A program made the translations under genes and the position numbers. The notes beneath the pieces were generated by a model, which saw only the letters and a program-made list of their open reading frames with translations, did not search any database and was not told where the DNA came from. DNA of 64,000 nucleotides from Pyropia yezoensis. Lineage: Eukaryota; Rhodophyta; Bangiophyceae; Bangiales; Bangiaceae. Every line of letters starts with the position of its first letter. The first letter of the stretch is position 1. Location of the stretch: positions 32,588,894 through 32,652,893 of the forward strand of contig CM020618.1 of NCBI GenBank assembly GCA_009829735.1. The letters are read 5' to 3'. Positions 1 to 8,448 of the stretch are shown piece after piece.

Positions 1-942
1 GCGTATGGCATTCCGGATAGTACACTATCGGACAATGGACCGCAATTTGCGTCTGTACTGTTTCAGGTAGTGCTGGATATGTTGGGGGTTAAGGCAAACT
101 ATGCCACCCCCTACCACCCACAAACTAATGGGAAGGTGGAGCGCTTCAACAAAACTATTGTTAGGCAGCTGCGCCACTATGTGAGTGAGCACGTGAAGAC
201 GTGGGACCAATACATTTCTATTCTTACTACTGCCTACAATTCGCAGGTTTACTCATCTACCGGGGAAGTACCCCTCGCTTTTGTGACCCCCCGTCGCGTG
301 CGGTCTACTGCTGTGCGGCGGTCGCTCCCAACTAGGGAGGATGGTGGCAGTACGCCTACTTCTACTGAGAGTAAGGCGGAGTTCGCTGCTAGGCTTGAAC
401 AACTCATCCCTAAAGTCAGGGCTGAGATGGACAAAGCACAAAAGCGCTACAAGCGTACCTTTGACAAAAAGGTGCGCAATGCTAAGCATGTCCCCGAGCA
501 GGGTGACTGGGTGCCGGTTCACTCACACACCCCAACTGGGGGTAAGTTGGTATTCCAGACGAAGGGGCCGTACCAGGTCCTTCGTACTGATGGGCGGCGC
601 TTCACCATCGAAAGTGACGATGTGGTCCGGACAGTGAACGGACAGGACGTGGTCAAAGTTGCACAACCGCCTGCAGGCGACCCAGCTTGGGCGCGTGCTT
701 TGGAAGCGTGGCGCCTCCCCTCACTGCCTGCGGCCAAACAGGGTCCGCAGGAGTACGTGTTCGATAAGTTCATCGACCACGGCTGGGATGAGGACACTGA
801 CCGCCTCATGTTGAGGGTGCGTTGGTTTGGCTACAAAGCCAAGGATGATACGTGGGAGTATGTGGAGGACCTTCCCGCTGAGAAGGTCCGGGCCTACTGT
901 GCCCGGAATGAGATAGACCCTAACAGCCCTCCGTCAACGTGA
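1..942 (+). CDS. Element A pol C-terminus: integrase core end plus chromodomain (partial)
   Basis: The frame is open from base 1 to a stop at 942, so the true start lies upstream of the window. The first residues hold the integrase DNGPQF block, followed by the HPQTNGKVERFN block around the catalytic glutamate of the D,D(35)E core. An SH3-like C-terminal region follows (GDWVPV ... KGPYQVL), and then a chromodomain near residues 250–300 with the aromatic WFGYKAKDDTWE stretch. Integrase inserts the cDNA, and the chromodomain is known in chromoviruses to guide insertion by binding modified histones. The sequence clearly belongs to Ty3/gypsy pol and differs greatly from the pol of elements B and C. 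Confidence 0.92.
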   Translation, partial: AYGIPDSTLSDNGPQFASVLFQVVLDMLGVKANYATPYHPQTNGKVERFNKTIVRQLRHYVSEHVKTWDQYISILTTAYNSQVYSSTGEVPLAFVTPRRVRSTAVRRSLPTREDGGSTPTSTESKAEFAARLEQLIPKVRAEMDKAQKRYKRTFDKKVRNAKHVPEQGDWVPVHSHTPTGGKLVFQTKGPYQVLRTDGRRFTIESDDVVRTVNGQDVVKVAQPPAGDPAWARALEAWRLPSLPAAKQGPQEYVFDKFIDHGWDEDTDRLMLRVRWFGYKAKDDTWEYVEDLPAEKVRAYCARNEIDPNSPPST

Positions 943-1053
943 GGGAAGGCCGAGCAACAGTGCCAAGAGAGTGCTTCAAGTCGAAGTGGTACGCAGAGTG
1001 GCTTTTAACTACAGCCCTAACCCTCACACTCTCACAACAAAGGCAGCTGCCAA

Positions 1054-3222
1054 CTAGGCATGCATGCTAGACTCTCCAACCCCACGGCCCTCGCCCTCAC
1101 GTAGAGGCGAGTGGCGAGACCCACGGCGATAACGCTCCCCACCAGTCGGCGGGGCCGGCGGCTCCAAGTCGGACCCGTCGCGCCCCTCACGGTCACGCAA
1201 GTGGCGACGACCGCGGCTGCTCTTCGGCTTAGTCTTGCGCGCAAGTTGGCGACGCAGACGCCGGACCGACTCCGACTCTGACGGAGTCGAGGACTCCGAG
1301 ACGGAGTAAGACAACTCGTCTTCCGACACAGAGGGAGAGCGCCGCGAGTGTCAGCGACGACGGCGAGGAGGCGAGTATGCCCGGCTCGCACGACGTTTGC
1401 CACGCCCAAGTGGGGCTGGCTGGGGCATAATAGCCCCAATGCGAGCCAACTCGGCCGTCATAAACTCCGCCACCGACTCGCAACTCGCGGTCGCCACTGC
1501 AGTACGAACGCGCTCCTCAAGTTGACGAGTCTCGGAAGTTTGAAGGGTTGCGGTCGACGCGGCCAACCAGGAAATGATGCGCACCAACGTGGTGATCATC
1601 ATCTCTGAGGTTAGAGGCGTGGGCGGTCACACCAACTTGGGGTATACCGTCAGGAGGGTGGCCCCCAAGTTGGGGGACACCGGGGTGGACGACTCAACGG
1701 CCACGCTAATCGGGATGTCCCCGTGCGGCTGGTAGGGGACAGGAGGAAGCTGAGGGGCACGCCGAGGTGGCGGGACCCGGGTGTAACTGCGACCCCGACT
1801 TGGGGCCCCCGCAGTAGGTTGAGTCATATGGTCATCATATGAGGGCACGGCCATAACAATGGGCTTGTCCGGGGGTGGCGCAGTGTGGCGATCCACTCCC
1901 GGGGCATACGGGTAGTCCCCGATGCCCAACCCCTCGCGTAGGACCACACGGCCGTCGTGAAGTTCACGAGCGACCCACACGAACTGGCGAAGTGCGCCAT
2001 CGTCCTTGGGCCCACGAGTGGGGCGGCGCAACCTGTGCTCAATGCTCTCCCACTCGATAAACTTGTGGAGGCGGAGCATCTCCTCAAGTAGAGTGAGTTG
2101 TCCTGATGAGCACCCCTCAGCAACTAGCTGAGGGGGGAGCTGTTCCAAACCTTGGATAAGCCGGAGGGGGAGATGCCAGAGCATCCCCCGCCGCTGAACA
2201 CAAGACACCCAGGTCGACATGACCTCGAGGAGCCACTGGGTGGCCAACATGGCCCACACCAGGTGATCAGGGCCAGCCGTCAACATGACGGAGCCGAAGT
2301 GGTCAAACAACCGTGGCAGCAACGCCGGGAACCCGTAGGGGACCTCAACTTGAGGCCACCACTCGGGCTTCTTCGGATAGTATTGCTCCTTACTGGCAGC
2401 AGACTGCTGAGGGAACTCAAGTTGAGCCGAGGTCACCAAGTAGGGACCTCGCCGGAAGTCCTTCTCCATCCGCTCATCAAAGTGATGAGTGTGCGGATCG
2501 GCCTCGTGAAGGTACGGGGGGCGAGTTGCCACCGCGTCCCAAGTAAAGGTCGGCAAGTCGCCGGGACCCGGGATAGTTCCCCCGCGGTCCACCATGGCCT
2601 TGGCACGCTGTACATCTTCGACCTCCTCGTCGTCCAGGAAGGCAAACTGGTCCGTCCTGAAGCCGGCAGGGAACCCGACCCTACGGGGATACTTCTCCCG
2701 TAGGCGGTCCCATACCCGACCCATCGCTGCGCCAAGTCGGCCACAGCGAAGAACAGTCAACCCCTCCTCATAGAGAGGCCAAGCGGGGTAAAACCACCGC
2801 CCCAAGGCCTCACGCGGGACAACTTGTCCCGCCTCCGGGGGAGATCCCGCCGTCAACCCAAAGCTGGGTGACGCGGGAGTCCCATCCCCCGGAGCGATCG
2901 CGGAGCCCCCGCCGGAAGTCCCGGCGGGTGCTGCACCGTAGGAGGTGTCCTCCATACGCTCGTCAAGAGAGTCCGTCTCCACTCCCGGGGTCGCCATTGC
3001 TCTCCCCAAGTTTGGGAGAGACGCCCTGGCTACAGCGGCACGAGACCCGCCTCGAGTTGAGGGGGACTCGGATCGGGGGGTAGACGGGTGGCCTCTCCAG
3101 CGTGGGGCGGCCCCGTGGAAGGTGAAGGGGAGGTGGTGGTGATGGTGAAGTGTGAACCGAGGAGAGCAAGCTGCCGAGTGGGCAAGCTTGAGGAGAGGGG
3201 CGGTCAACGTGACCGCCTCCAC
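1054..3222 (-). pseudogene. Element A antisense coding region (env position, opposite strand)
   Basis: Downstream of pol but on the other strand lies a coding region whose main open frame spans 3222–1627. The likely start is the ATG at 2997, because the following residues (MED-rich acidic N-terminus) resemble the start of the element B protein. Coding-like sequence continues toward 1054 with a helical, then Arg/Ser-rich, tail. The region is broken, with about two breaks. Core motifs shared with element B and with the free-standing gene at 49333–50361 are LPTF, PPYL, FRR, WWPQVEVPYGFP, HFGSV, LWHLP and GRVVLREG. I recognise no named domain. It is not an envelope gene by any visible sign (no signal peptide or membrane anchor) and function is unknown. 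Confidence 0.65.
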
Positions 3223-3848
3223 ATCCGCGTTACGTACTCAAGGGGGGGACAGCAAGTCGCGCCCCCCCAACGCCGAGACGTGCGTTTACGCACCCCCTCA
3301 CAGGGCCGACCGGGTCGGTCGGAACTGAGGAGAGGGGAGTGTGGCAGTATTGACCCCCAGGTAGGGGGGCAACACGCGCCATGCAAGGGGCGGCAGGCCA
3401 CTAGCCTGGTCCGTTCCTCCCCCTGCATGTGGGTCCATATTCCCTAAGTTTGGGATAGTTAGCTTAGTAGTAAATCCAACTTGGATTTGAGGGTTTTCTG
3501 CATTTATCGTCTTGAATTTTCGTGTGGCCCGGTGGGCAGGTGCTGGGGTGGGAGATTCTGAGTGGCGAGATTCTGAGTGGACCCTGGGGGGATAAGGGGA
3601 GGGACAGCGGGGCTTGGCCCTGCGTCCCCGTCCCGACCAAGAAACTGTTGGACCACACACCATCCTCTTGTTTGTCCGTGGGGGGTTTGCCCCACAACAG
3701 GGACAGCGTGTGTGGGACTTGCACTTTTTCCGGTTCCCCCGACACGGGAGGCAGCCCTTGTACACCGCCCCAACTTGGGTGTCGTGTGTGCAAGTGGTTT
3801 TTGCCACACTAATGTAAGGCTTTTACCCCCATTTGAGGGGGGCTACTC
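3223..3848. other. Element A non-coding stretch between antisense region and 3' LTR
   Basis: About 0.6 kb with no supported gene. It lies upstream of the antisense frame and could carry its promoter. A purine tract (GAGGGGGG, 3835–3842) just before the probable LTR fits a plus-strand primer site. Element B has a stretch of similar length in the same place. Confidence 0.4.
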
Positions 3849-4243
3849 TGTTCTTGAATTTCTGCATTGTTCAGGGATTTGTTGTTGTATTTGCTTTGGG
3901 GCCAGTCCCCCGCTGGCTGGGATGATCCGTGGGAGGAGGGCGGAGAGCTTCCTGCTGGCACCGCTGGCCTGGAATATGATTGGCCCGCACGTGGCCCGGG
4001 GTGTAGGGTCGCTGGGTGCGGGGTGTGAGGGGTATATGTGCGCATGGGGGTGCTCGTTGCTTGTCCCCTTCGTAAAGGCAGACTTGTGTGTGCGTGAATA
4101 CTGCCGCTGTGGTGCGTGCTCGCCACGTCTTGGACAGCCAGACGGTTGGGGTCTCCACATCTCACCGGTCTCCCTGTGTTTCTCCACGGTAAAGTTCTCT
4201 GATTTATCTGGGTGCCAGACGCCTATACCTTCAAACCACTACA
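3849..4243 (+). repeat. Probable 3' LTR of element A
   Basis: The right edge is firm: the sequence ends in CTACA at 4243 and E's pol homology begins at 4244. The left edge at a TG just after the purine tract is a guess. A TATA-like stretch lies near 4033. The partner LTR is outside the window, so length and age cannot be measured. Confidence 0.45.
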
Positions 4244-4572
4244 CCCCGTATCCAGTACGGGGTAGTATGATCGCGTCGACTGGGGGCCAACCCCCAGTGT
4301 GGCCGATACCTTGAAGTTCTCCAAGATCAACAGCACATGGCCTACACCGATATCCGGTGTACCTCGGGCGCCCTGTACAGGGCCCTTGGCTGGTTCCAAG
4401 TGACGGGTCTTCCCGTGCCTACCTCCCCGTCTTCGTGGAGGTCGGTACTCGCTCGCCTGATGCCGTGTCGTAGGGGTACGAAGGTGTACCCGGGGATCGA
4501 TGCGGCGTCGGCTCGGCCGTGCTCTCCGTGGAGCTTTCCCCGCGGCCGTACGGGAAAGTGCGCTCGGGTTGC
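4244..4572 (-). pseudogene. Element E pol N-terminal remnant (up to the protease motif)
   Basis: On the minus strand this matches the first ~115 residues of the element B pol, including APRRAR-SRRRI, ATPDIGVGHVL-like and LENFKVSATLG stretches and the aspartic protease LDTG. It ends at the edge of element A's LTR on one side and at the B/C block on the other. It is a fossil piece with no independent function expected. Confidence 0.8.
4568..4572. repeat. Target-site duplication, left copy (gttgc)
   Basis: The 5 bp directly before the left LTR of element B equal the 5 bp directly after the right LTR of element C (26708–26712). Five bp is the usual duplication length for Ty3/gypsy integrases. 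Confidence 0.85.
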
Positions 4573-4935
4573 TGTAGCACAATAGGAATCCGTCGCACGT
4601 CCACTCTCAGGGAACACTCACCAAGGGGGATCGGCACCAACGTCACCGGGAGGCCAAGGTTGCTGTCCTTGGAGCGCAAGCCACGGGACCAAGATGGGAG
4701 CCCAAATGGGAGGGGTTTGTTGTTCTACCTTGGCCGGCGGTGGATTCGCCACCGGCCCCCTCGTTATAAACCCTCGGAGACACTACTAACTACCCTCCAC
4801 CCCAAGATGCAAGTCCCTCTGGTCATACGTAACTTATAGATACCGTGACCAGTACGAACTATCAAATTGAAAGTTAAGGGTTAGAAGTAGCCCCCCTGAT
4901 ATTAGGGTCACAATACGGACAACCATATTGCTACA
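4573..4935 (-). repeat. LTR of element B (3' LTR on the minus strand), 363 bp
   Basis: On the minus strand it starts TGTAGCAATATGG and ends TTGTGCTACA, so it has TG...CA ends with a short inverted repeat. A TATA-like TTTATAA lies in the middle. It matches 15031–15393 without a difference by eye. Confidence 0.95.
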
Positions 4936-4949
4936 TATCCCCCCCTTAG
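4936..4949 (-). promoter_or_regulatory. Polypurine tract of element B
   Basis: On the minus strand CTAAGGGGGGGATA directly abuts the 3' LTR, the usual place for the plus-strand DNA primer. Confidence 0.85.
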
Positions 4950-5522
4950 ATTCGGCCCGTCCTCGGGTCGAGTTGCATTCGGGGTACCGAATGTAAGTGG
5001 GTCGCGTGACCGTTTACCCGTCGGGTGGGGCTTTGCGCCCCGTCGCGACAGACACCCCTTTTCGAGGTTGTCTCAGGGGGGTGCCCCCCTTTGCGTGGTA
5101 CACACACACGATCCGTTTTCCGGACCGTTAAATTCCCGATGCGGGTTGCTGTTCACGCCCCCCCTTTCCGAGGGGTGGTGCAAGCGGATCCGCCACCAGG
5201 TGCCTGGTGGTAGGGGGGCCCCTCTCGTGTGGACGATTGAGTGGGGGGCGGGGGCTGCCCGCGTTGCGTGGGGGCGGTTGGGGGTGACCCCCTTTACTTA
5301 CCCCGTGTGTGGGTGTGGCCCCGTCCCGCCCAGGTGCCTGGGTGGAGCGCGGTCGTAGCCCCGTGGGGCGCGGGTCGACCCGCGTGCCTGCGGCGCTTCT
5401 CGTGGCCGTTTGTGGTCATAAGCGCGGGTGCCTGCGCTTCCCTGGCTCGTCCCGGTTATCCCACCGTACCGGGTTGTAGCCGTCGACGGCTTGTGGGCGC
5501 GGGGGACTCCGCACCCGTTATC
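4950..5522 (+). other. Non-coding leader upstream of the antisense gene of element B
   Basis: About 570 bp between the polypurine tract and the start of the antisense gene. It is GC-rich and has no supported gene. Its place makes it the likely promoter and leader for plus-strand transcription of the antisense gene, possibly together with antisense activity of the LTR. No clear TATA motif is seen. Confidence 0.4.
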
Positions 5523-7970
5523 ATGTCCTATCCCCAGGTGCTTGAAGAGGAGGAAGACCTCCTGATCGGGGAGGAGATGGAGGACGACGCGCCTGTCGGT
5601 CCCGACGCCGCGCGTTACGGGGTGAGCTCGTCTGACGACGACGGGCCTACGGTGTCCGTCCGTCTGTCGGCCGGAGGACTGTCGTCCGTGTGCAGCGGCA
5701 CGACGGTGCCGTCGGCCGGAGGTCAACCCGGCGGTCAACCGCGCGTGGCGGCTTCTACCCCCTCTCTGCCGGCTGCCCGGATGGAGCCTGGTGCCGGTGC
5801 CGGCTCACCGCAGGTACCTCAAGATGGTCCGCCCTGCGGCGGAGGTGGCGACCCGCAGCCGACTCCGGCTGGTCAAGGTGGTCCGGGGGTCCGGGCGGTG
5901 ACTCCTCGAGGCGGTCCCGACGTTGACGCGGGTGGTGGTGGCGGTGCGACACCCGGTGCGGTGGGTCAAGACGGTGCGGGTGTCCGCACGGCCGGGGCCC
6001 CGGCTCCGGAGGCTGTCCAAGTGCCTTCCACTTCCGAGGCGGGGGCTACGCCGACGGGTGGTGCCGGCGCCGGTACCATACCTGCGGTGCCGCGGGTGTC
6101 GAGCGGTCAAGACGCTCCCTCTCCCATGGCGGTTGACACCGGGAGTTACTCCGGGCGGGCGCCCGCCCTTCTTCTTCCTCCTCGGCCTCGTCCATCTCCG
6201 ACGTCGGCCCCTCTGCCGGTGGTGCGTCCCCCGGCGCCCCCGATTCTTCCTGGTCCTGCCCGGGTTGCCCCGTTGGGTGGCGGCGTCGCCGTGGCGGCGG
6301 GTCAACCCGCCATGTCGGTGTCCGACTTGGTGGCTCGGGTTCGAGGCCTCACGGTGCAAGAGTCGATGGAGTCCGATGGGCGTATGCGGGTGGACTTCCA
6401 CCTGGTGCATCCCCGTGGAGAATCCTCCCGGCGCGTCAAGGTGGACCCGTGCTGGGAGCGGGAGTTGGTGCGGCTGGTCAACCAGCCGAACGCGGTCCGG
6501 GTGGAACACCATTGGATCCTGAGTCAGCCGGACGACCGGCATGCGCAGCTCTGGCGCACCCGGGTGGGACGGGGTGAGGTCTACCTCGACCCCAACTTCG
6601 GGGTCTGCGACTTGATTGCCCCCGCGTTGCCGCGGGAGATTGACTACCCGGCTAGTGCTCGGGGGATTGCGGCGGCGGCGGAGCCGGTTGCGTTTGGGGA
6701 GACGGTGAGCCGTACCGGTCGGTATCCCGACTTTGACTACTACCCGGGGGTACCCCCGTATTTGTCGTTGACGGCTCTCTACCCGCCCATGGCGGGGTTG
6801 AAGTCGGCGTCGAGTTGGCGACGTAACCATGGTGTCATGGCCGATGCGTTCCGCACGGATATAACGTGTGCGTTGCAGACCGGCAACGGTCGTGCTCCGG
6901 TATACACTCCCGTGCGCCCGCCGCTATGGCAGGAGGGGTGGGAACCCGCCCCTGCTTTCCGGTTTGACACCGGCTCCTGCCTTCGCTACTTCGGGAGTGT
7001 GTTGGCCTCGCGACCGGTCCACCCGTTGCAGGGTACCTTCACCCTTGAGGTTACCTTCGGGCAGGCTTCATCCTTCTTGCTGTCCGTCCGCCGGCAGGGT
7101 CGTCTGTTTCATCTTCCGACGGGTGTCCGTCGGCACATCGCGCAGTTGGGCGTGGATCTGATAGCCGCCAAGACCGGGTTGGCCCGGGAGTTCGAAGCCC
7201 TGCTGGCTGTTCACGATGCCGTGAACTGGGCTGGGGTGTTGGCCCTTCCCCCGTACCGGGACCCGCAGGCTGGGGCTTCCCCCTTGCCTCGTCACTCGTT
7301 GCGTGTCCGGCGTACTCAGCCGGGTGAGCCCAGTTGCCATGGGTGGGCATCCACCGAGGCTGTTGCTGACCTGGGTATTCCCATGGTTATCCATGACCCT
7401 CTTCAGGTCCTTGCTCCGTGGTTCGGCAACCCGATGCCGGCGGCGGTAGGCCGTCGTCCCCGAGAGTGGGGCTCTGTGGGTGGGGAGCGTGCGGTGTCCC
7501 GTCGTCGGGCGGAGTACCGCCGTGGTTACGGTGGAGCCCCTTCGGTAGGGTCCTACCGGGCCTCGTATCAGGTGCCACCGGCTCCGGTGGTAGCCGTGTC
7601 GGCTCCTGTGGCTCCTCTGGCTGCGCCAGTGTCACCTCCCGCCCCTGTCCTACATGACGGGGGTCCCCGTCTCTGGTATGAAGGCGTTGACGCCCTTGTT
7701 ACCCGCGCAATGCGTGGGGGTCTCTCTGTTAGCTGGGGGGATATCCCCCCAGGTGCTGCGCTGGTTGGGTCAGCGCGTTGCTTCGGTGGCGTGCTGGACC
7801 GCCTCCAGAAAGCTCTGGAGGACGTGGAGGCTGGCCGCAGCACCCTCGTCCAGCTATGCACCGAGGTAACTCGGGTGGTCGACCGTCGTGACGTTGCCGA
7901 CCGGTGGAGCACGGAGGTCTACGCGCTTACGCGTGAGTGGCCTCCCTCGGGCAGTGGGTCTACCCACTGA
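5523..7970 (+). CDS. Antisense gene of element B: unknown protein, 815 residues
   Basis: The product is unknown. The frame runs on the strand opposite gag-pol, between the end of pol and the 3' LTR. The ATG at 5523 is chosen because the acidic start that follows (LEEEEDLLIGEEMEDD) has a counterpart in element A; the frame itself is open further upstream. Residues ~1–260 are disordered and rich in Gly, Pro, Ala and Ser. A folded core of ~330 residues follows, with the motifs GRYPDFDYYPG, PPYLSL, FRTD, PLWQEGW, YFGSV, LFHLP and DAVNW. A basic Arg/Tyr stretch and a Pro/Val linker precede a helical C-terminal ~90 residues. There is no signal peptide, membrane span or known catalytic motif. Diverged relatives occur in element A and as a free-standing gene at 49333–50361. 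A nucleic-acid-binding or regulatory role is possible but unsupported. Confidence 0.75.
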   Translation: MSYPQVLEEEEDLLIGEEMEDDAPVGPDAARYGVSSSDDDGPTVSVRLSAGGLSSVCSGTTVPSAGGQPGGQPRVAASTPSLPAARMEPGAGAGSPQVPQDGPPCGGGGDPQPTPAGQGGPGVRAVTPRGGPDVDAGGGGGATPGAVGQDGAGVRTAGAPAPEAVQVPSTSEAGATPTGGAGAGTIPAVPRVSSGQDAPSPMAVDTGSYSGRAPALLLPPRPRPSPTSAPLPVVRPPAPPILPGPARVAPLGGGVAVAAGQPAMSVSDLVARVRGLTVQESMESDGRMRVDFHLVHPRGESSRRVKVDPCWERELVRLVNQPNAVRVEHHWILSQPDDRHAQLWRTRVGRGEVYLDPNFGVCDLIAPALPREIDYPASARGIAAAAEPVAFGETVSRTGRYPDFDYYPGVPPYLSLTALYPPMAGLKSASSWRRNHGVMADAFRTDITCALQTGNGRAPVYTPVRPPLWQEGWEPAPAFRFDTGSCLRYFGSVLASRPVHPLQGTFTLEVTFGQASSFLLSVRRQGRLFHLPTGVRRHIAQLGVDLIAAKTGLAREFEALLAVHDAVNWAGVLALPPYRDPQAGASPLPRHSLRVRRTQPGEPSCHGWASTEAVADLGIPMVIHDPLQVLAPWFGNPMPAAVGRRPREWGSVGGERAVSRRRAEYRRGYGGAPSVGSYRASYQVPPAPVVAVSAPVAPLAAPVSPPAPVLHDGGPRLWYEGVDALVTRAMRGGLSVSWGDIPPGAALVGSARCFGGVLDRLQKALEDVEAGRSTLVQLCTEVTRVVDRRDVADRWSTEVYALTREWPPSGSGSTH

Positions 7971-8151
7971 GGAGTGCTATTGTTTGTGCGGGAGAGGGCC
8001 CCGGCAACCCTTATGGTAGCCGGGTAGTAGTGAGTATAAACTCATCCCCTTTGGGGGCATTGCTTGCCTCTGTTTGCTGCCCTGGGGAGTACCCCTTCTG
8101 GCGCAGTGGTGCCTTGCCTCCCGTCCAACTTCTTCCGGTAGGTTCATGCTT

Positions 8152-8204
8152 GGGGAGGTCATCCTCCCTCACTTGGTGTCTTGGCTTGGGGAGGTCATCC
8201 TCCC
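8152..8204. repeat. Two copies of a short hairpin (GGGAGG-TCAT-CCTCCC)
   Basis: The unit ggggaggtcatcctccc occurs at 8152–8168 and again at 8188–8204. Each copy can fold into a 6-bp stem with a 4-base loop. The same pair is present in element C. Confidence 0.7.
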
Positions 8205-8280
8205 GTGTAAGCTCCCTAGTTACTTCGATATTATCGGAGTTAGCCTTTACCTTTAAGTTAACTTATTAAGGTTCAGGTTT

Positions 8281-8376
8281 TACTTAGTTACCTAAGCTTA
8301 GCTCTACTTAGTTACCTAAGCTTGGTTCGACTTAGAAACCTAAGTCTGATTTGACTTAGAAACCTAAGTCTGCCGT
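8281..8376. repeat. 24-bp tandem repeat, four units, each with an inverted CTTAG/CTAAG
   Basis: Four consecutive 24-bp units each contain acttag, four to five bases, then cctaag. The first two units resemble each other most, as do the last two. The array is preserved in element C at 19593–19688. Confidence 0.8.
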
Positions 8377-8448
8377 AACCCTGTCACACCCTACTAAGTA
8401 GGTATAAGCCTCACCCCCCAACAGCCGAAGTCGGTGTCGGTTGGGTTG

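Larger units (their letters stand above)
1..4243 (+). mobile_element. Element A: Ty3/gypsy chromovirus-type LTR retrotransposon, 3' part
   Basis: The visible parts on the plus strand are the end of integrase with a C-terminal chromodomain, then a coding region on the opposite strand, a polypurine tract and a probable 3' LTR. The 5' half is outside the window. The order pol, antisense coding region, LTR is the same as in elements B and C, but the sequences are strongly diverged, so A is a separate lineage. At its right end the pol sequence of the older element E resumes at once, which shows that A inserted into E. The pol end is open. The antisense region is broken, with about two breaks. Confidence 0.8.
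7971..8448. other. Convergent gap between antisense gene and pol, with hairpins and repeats
   Basis: Both gene ends point into this 478-bp stretch. It is richer in A+T than its surroundings and holds two copies of a short hairpin and a four-unit 24-bp repeat (listed separately). It probably carries 3' ends or poly(A) signals for both transcripts. Confidence 0.55.

Noticed and set aside
5523-7970. Antisense gene as a retroviral envelope
   Set aside because: It is on the wrong strand relative to gag-pol and lacks a signal peptide, fusion peptide and membrane anchor.
8281-8376. 24-bp units as a CRISPR-like array
   Set aside because: The units are contiguous without spacers, lie inside a eukaryotic retroelement and are only four in number.
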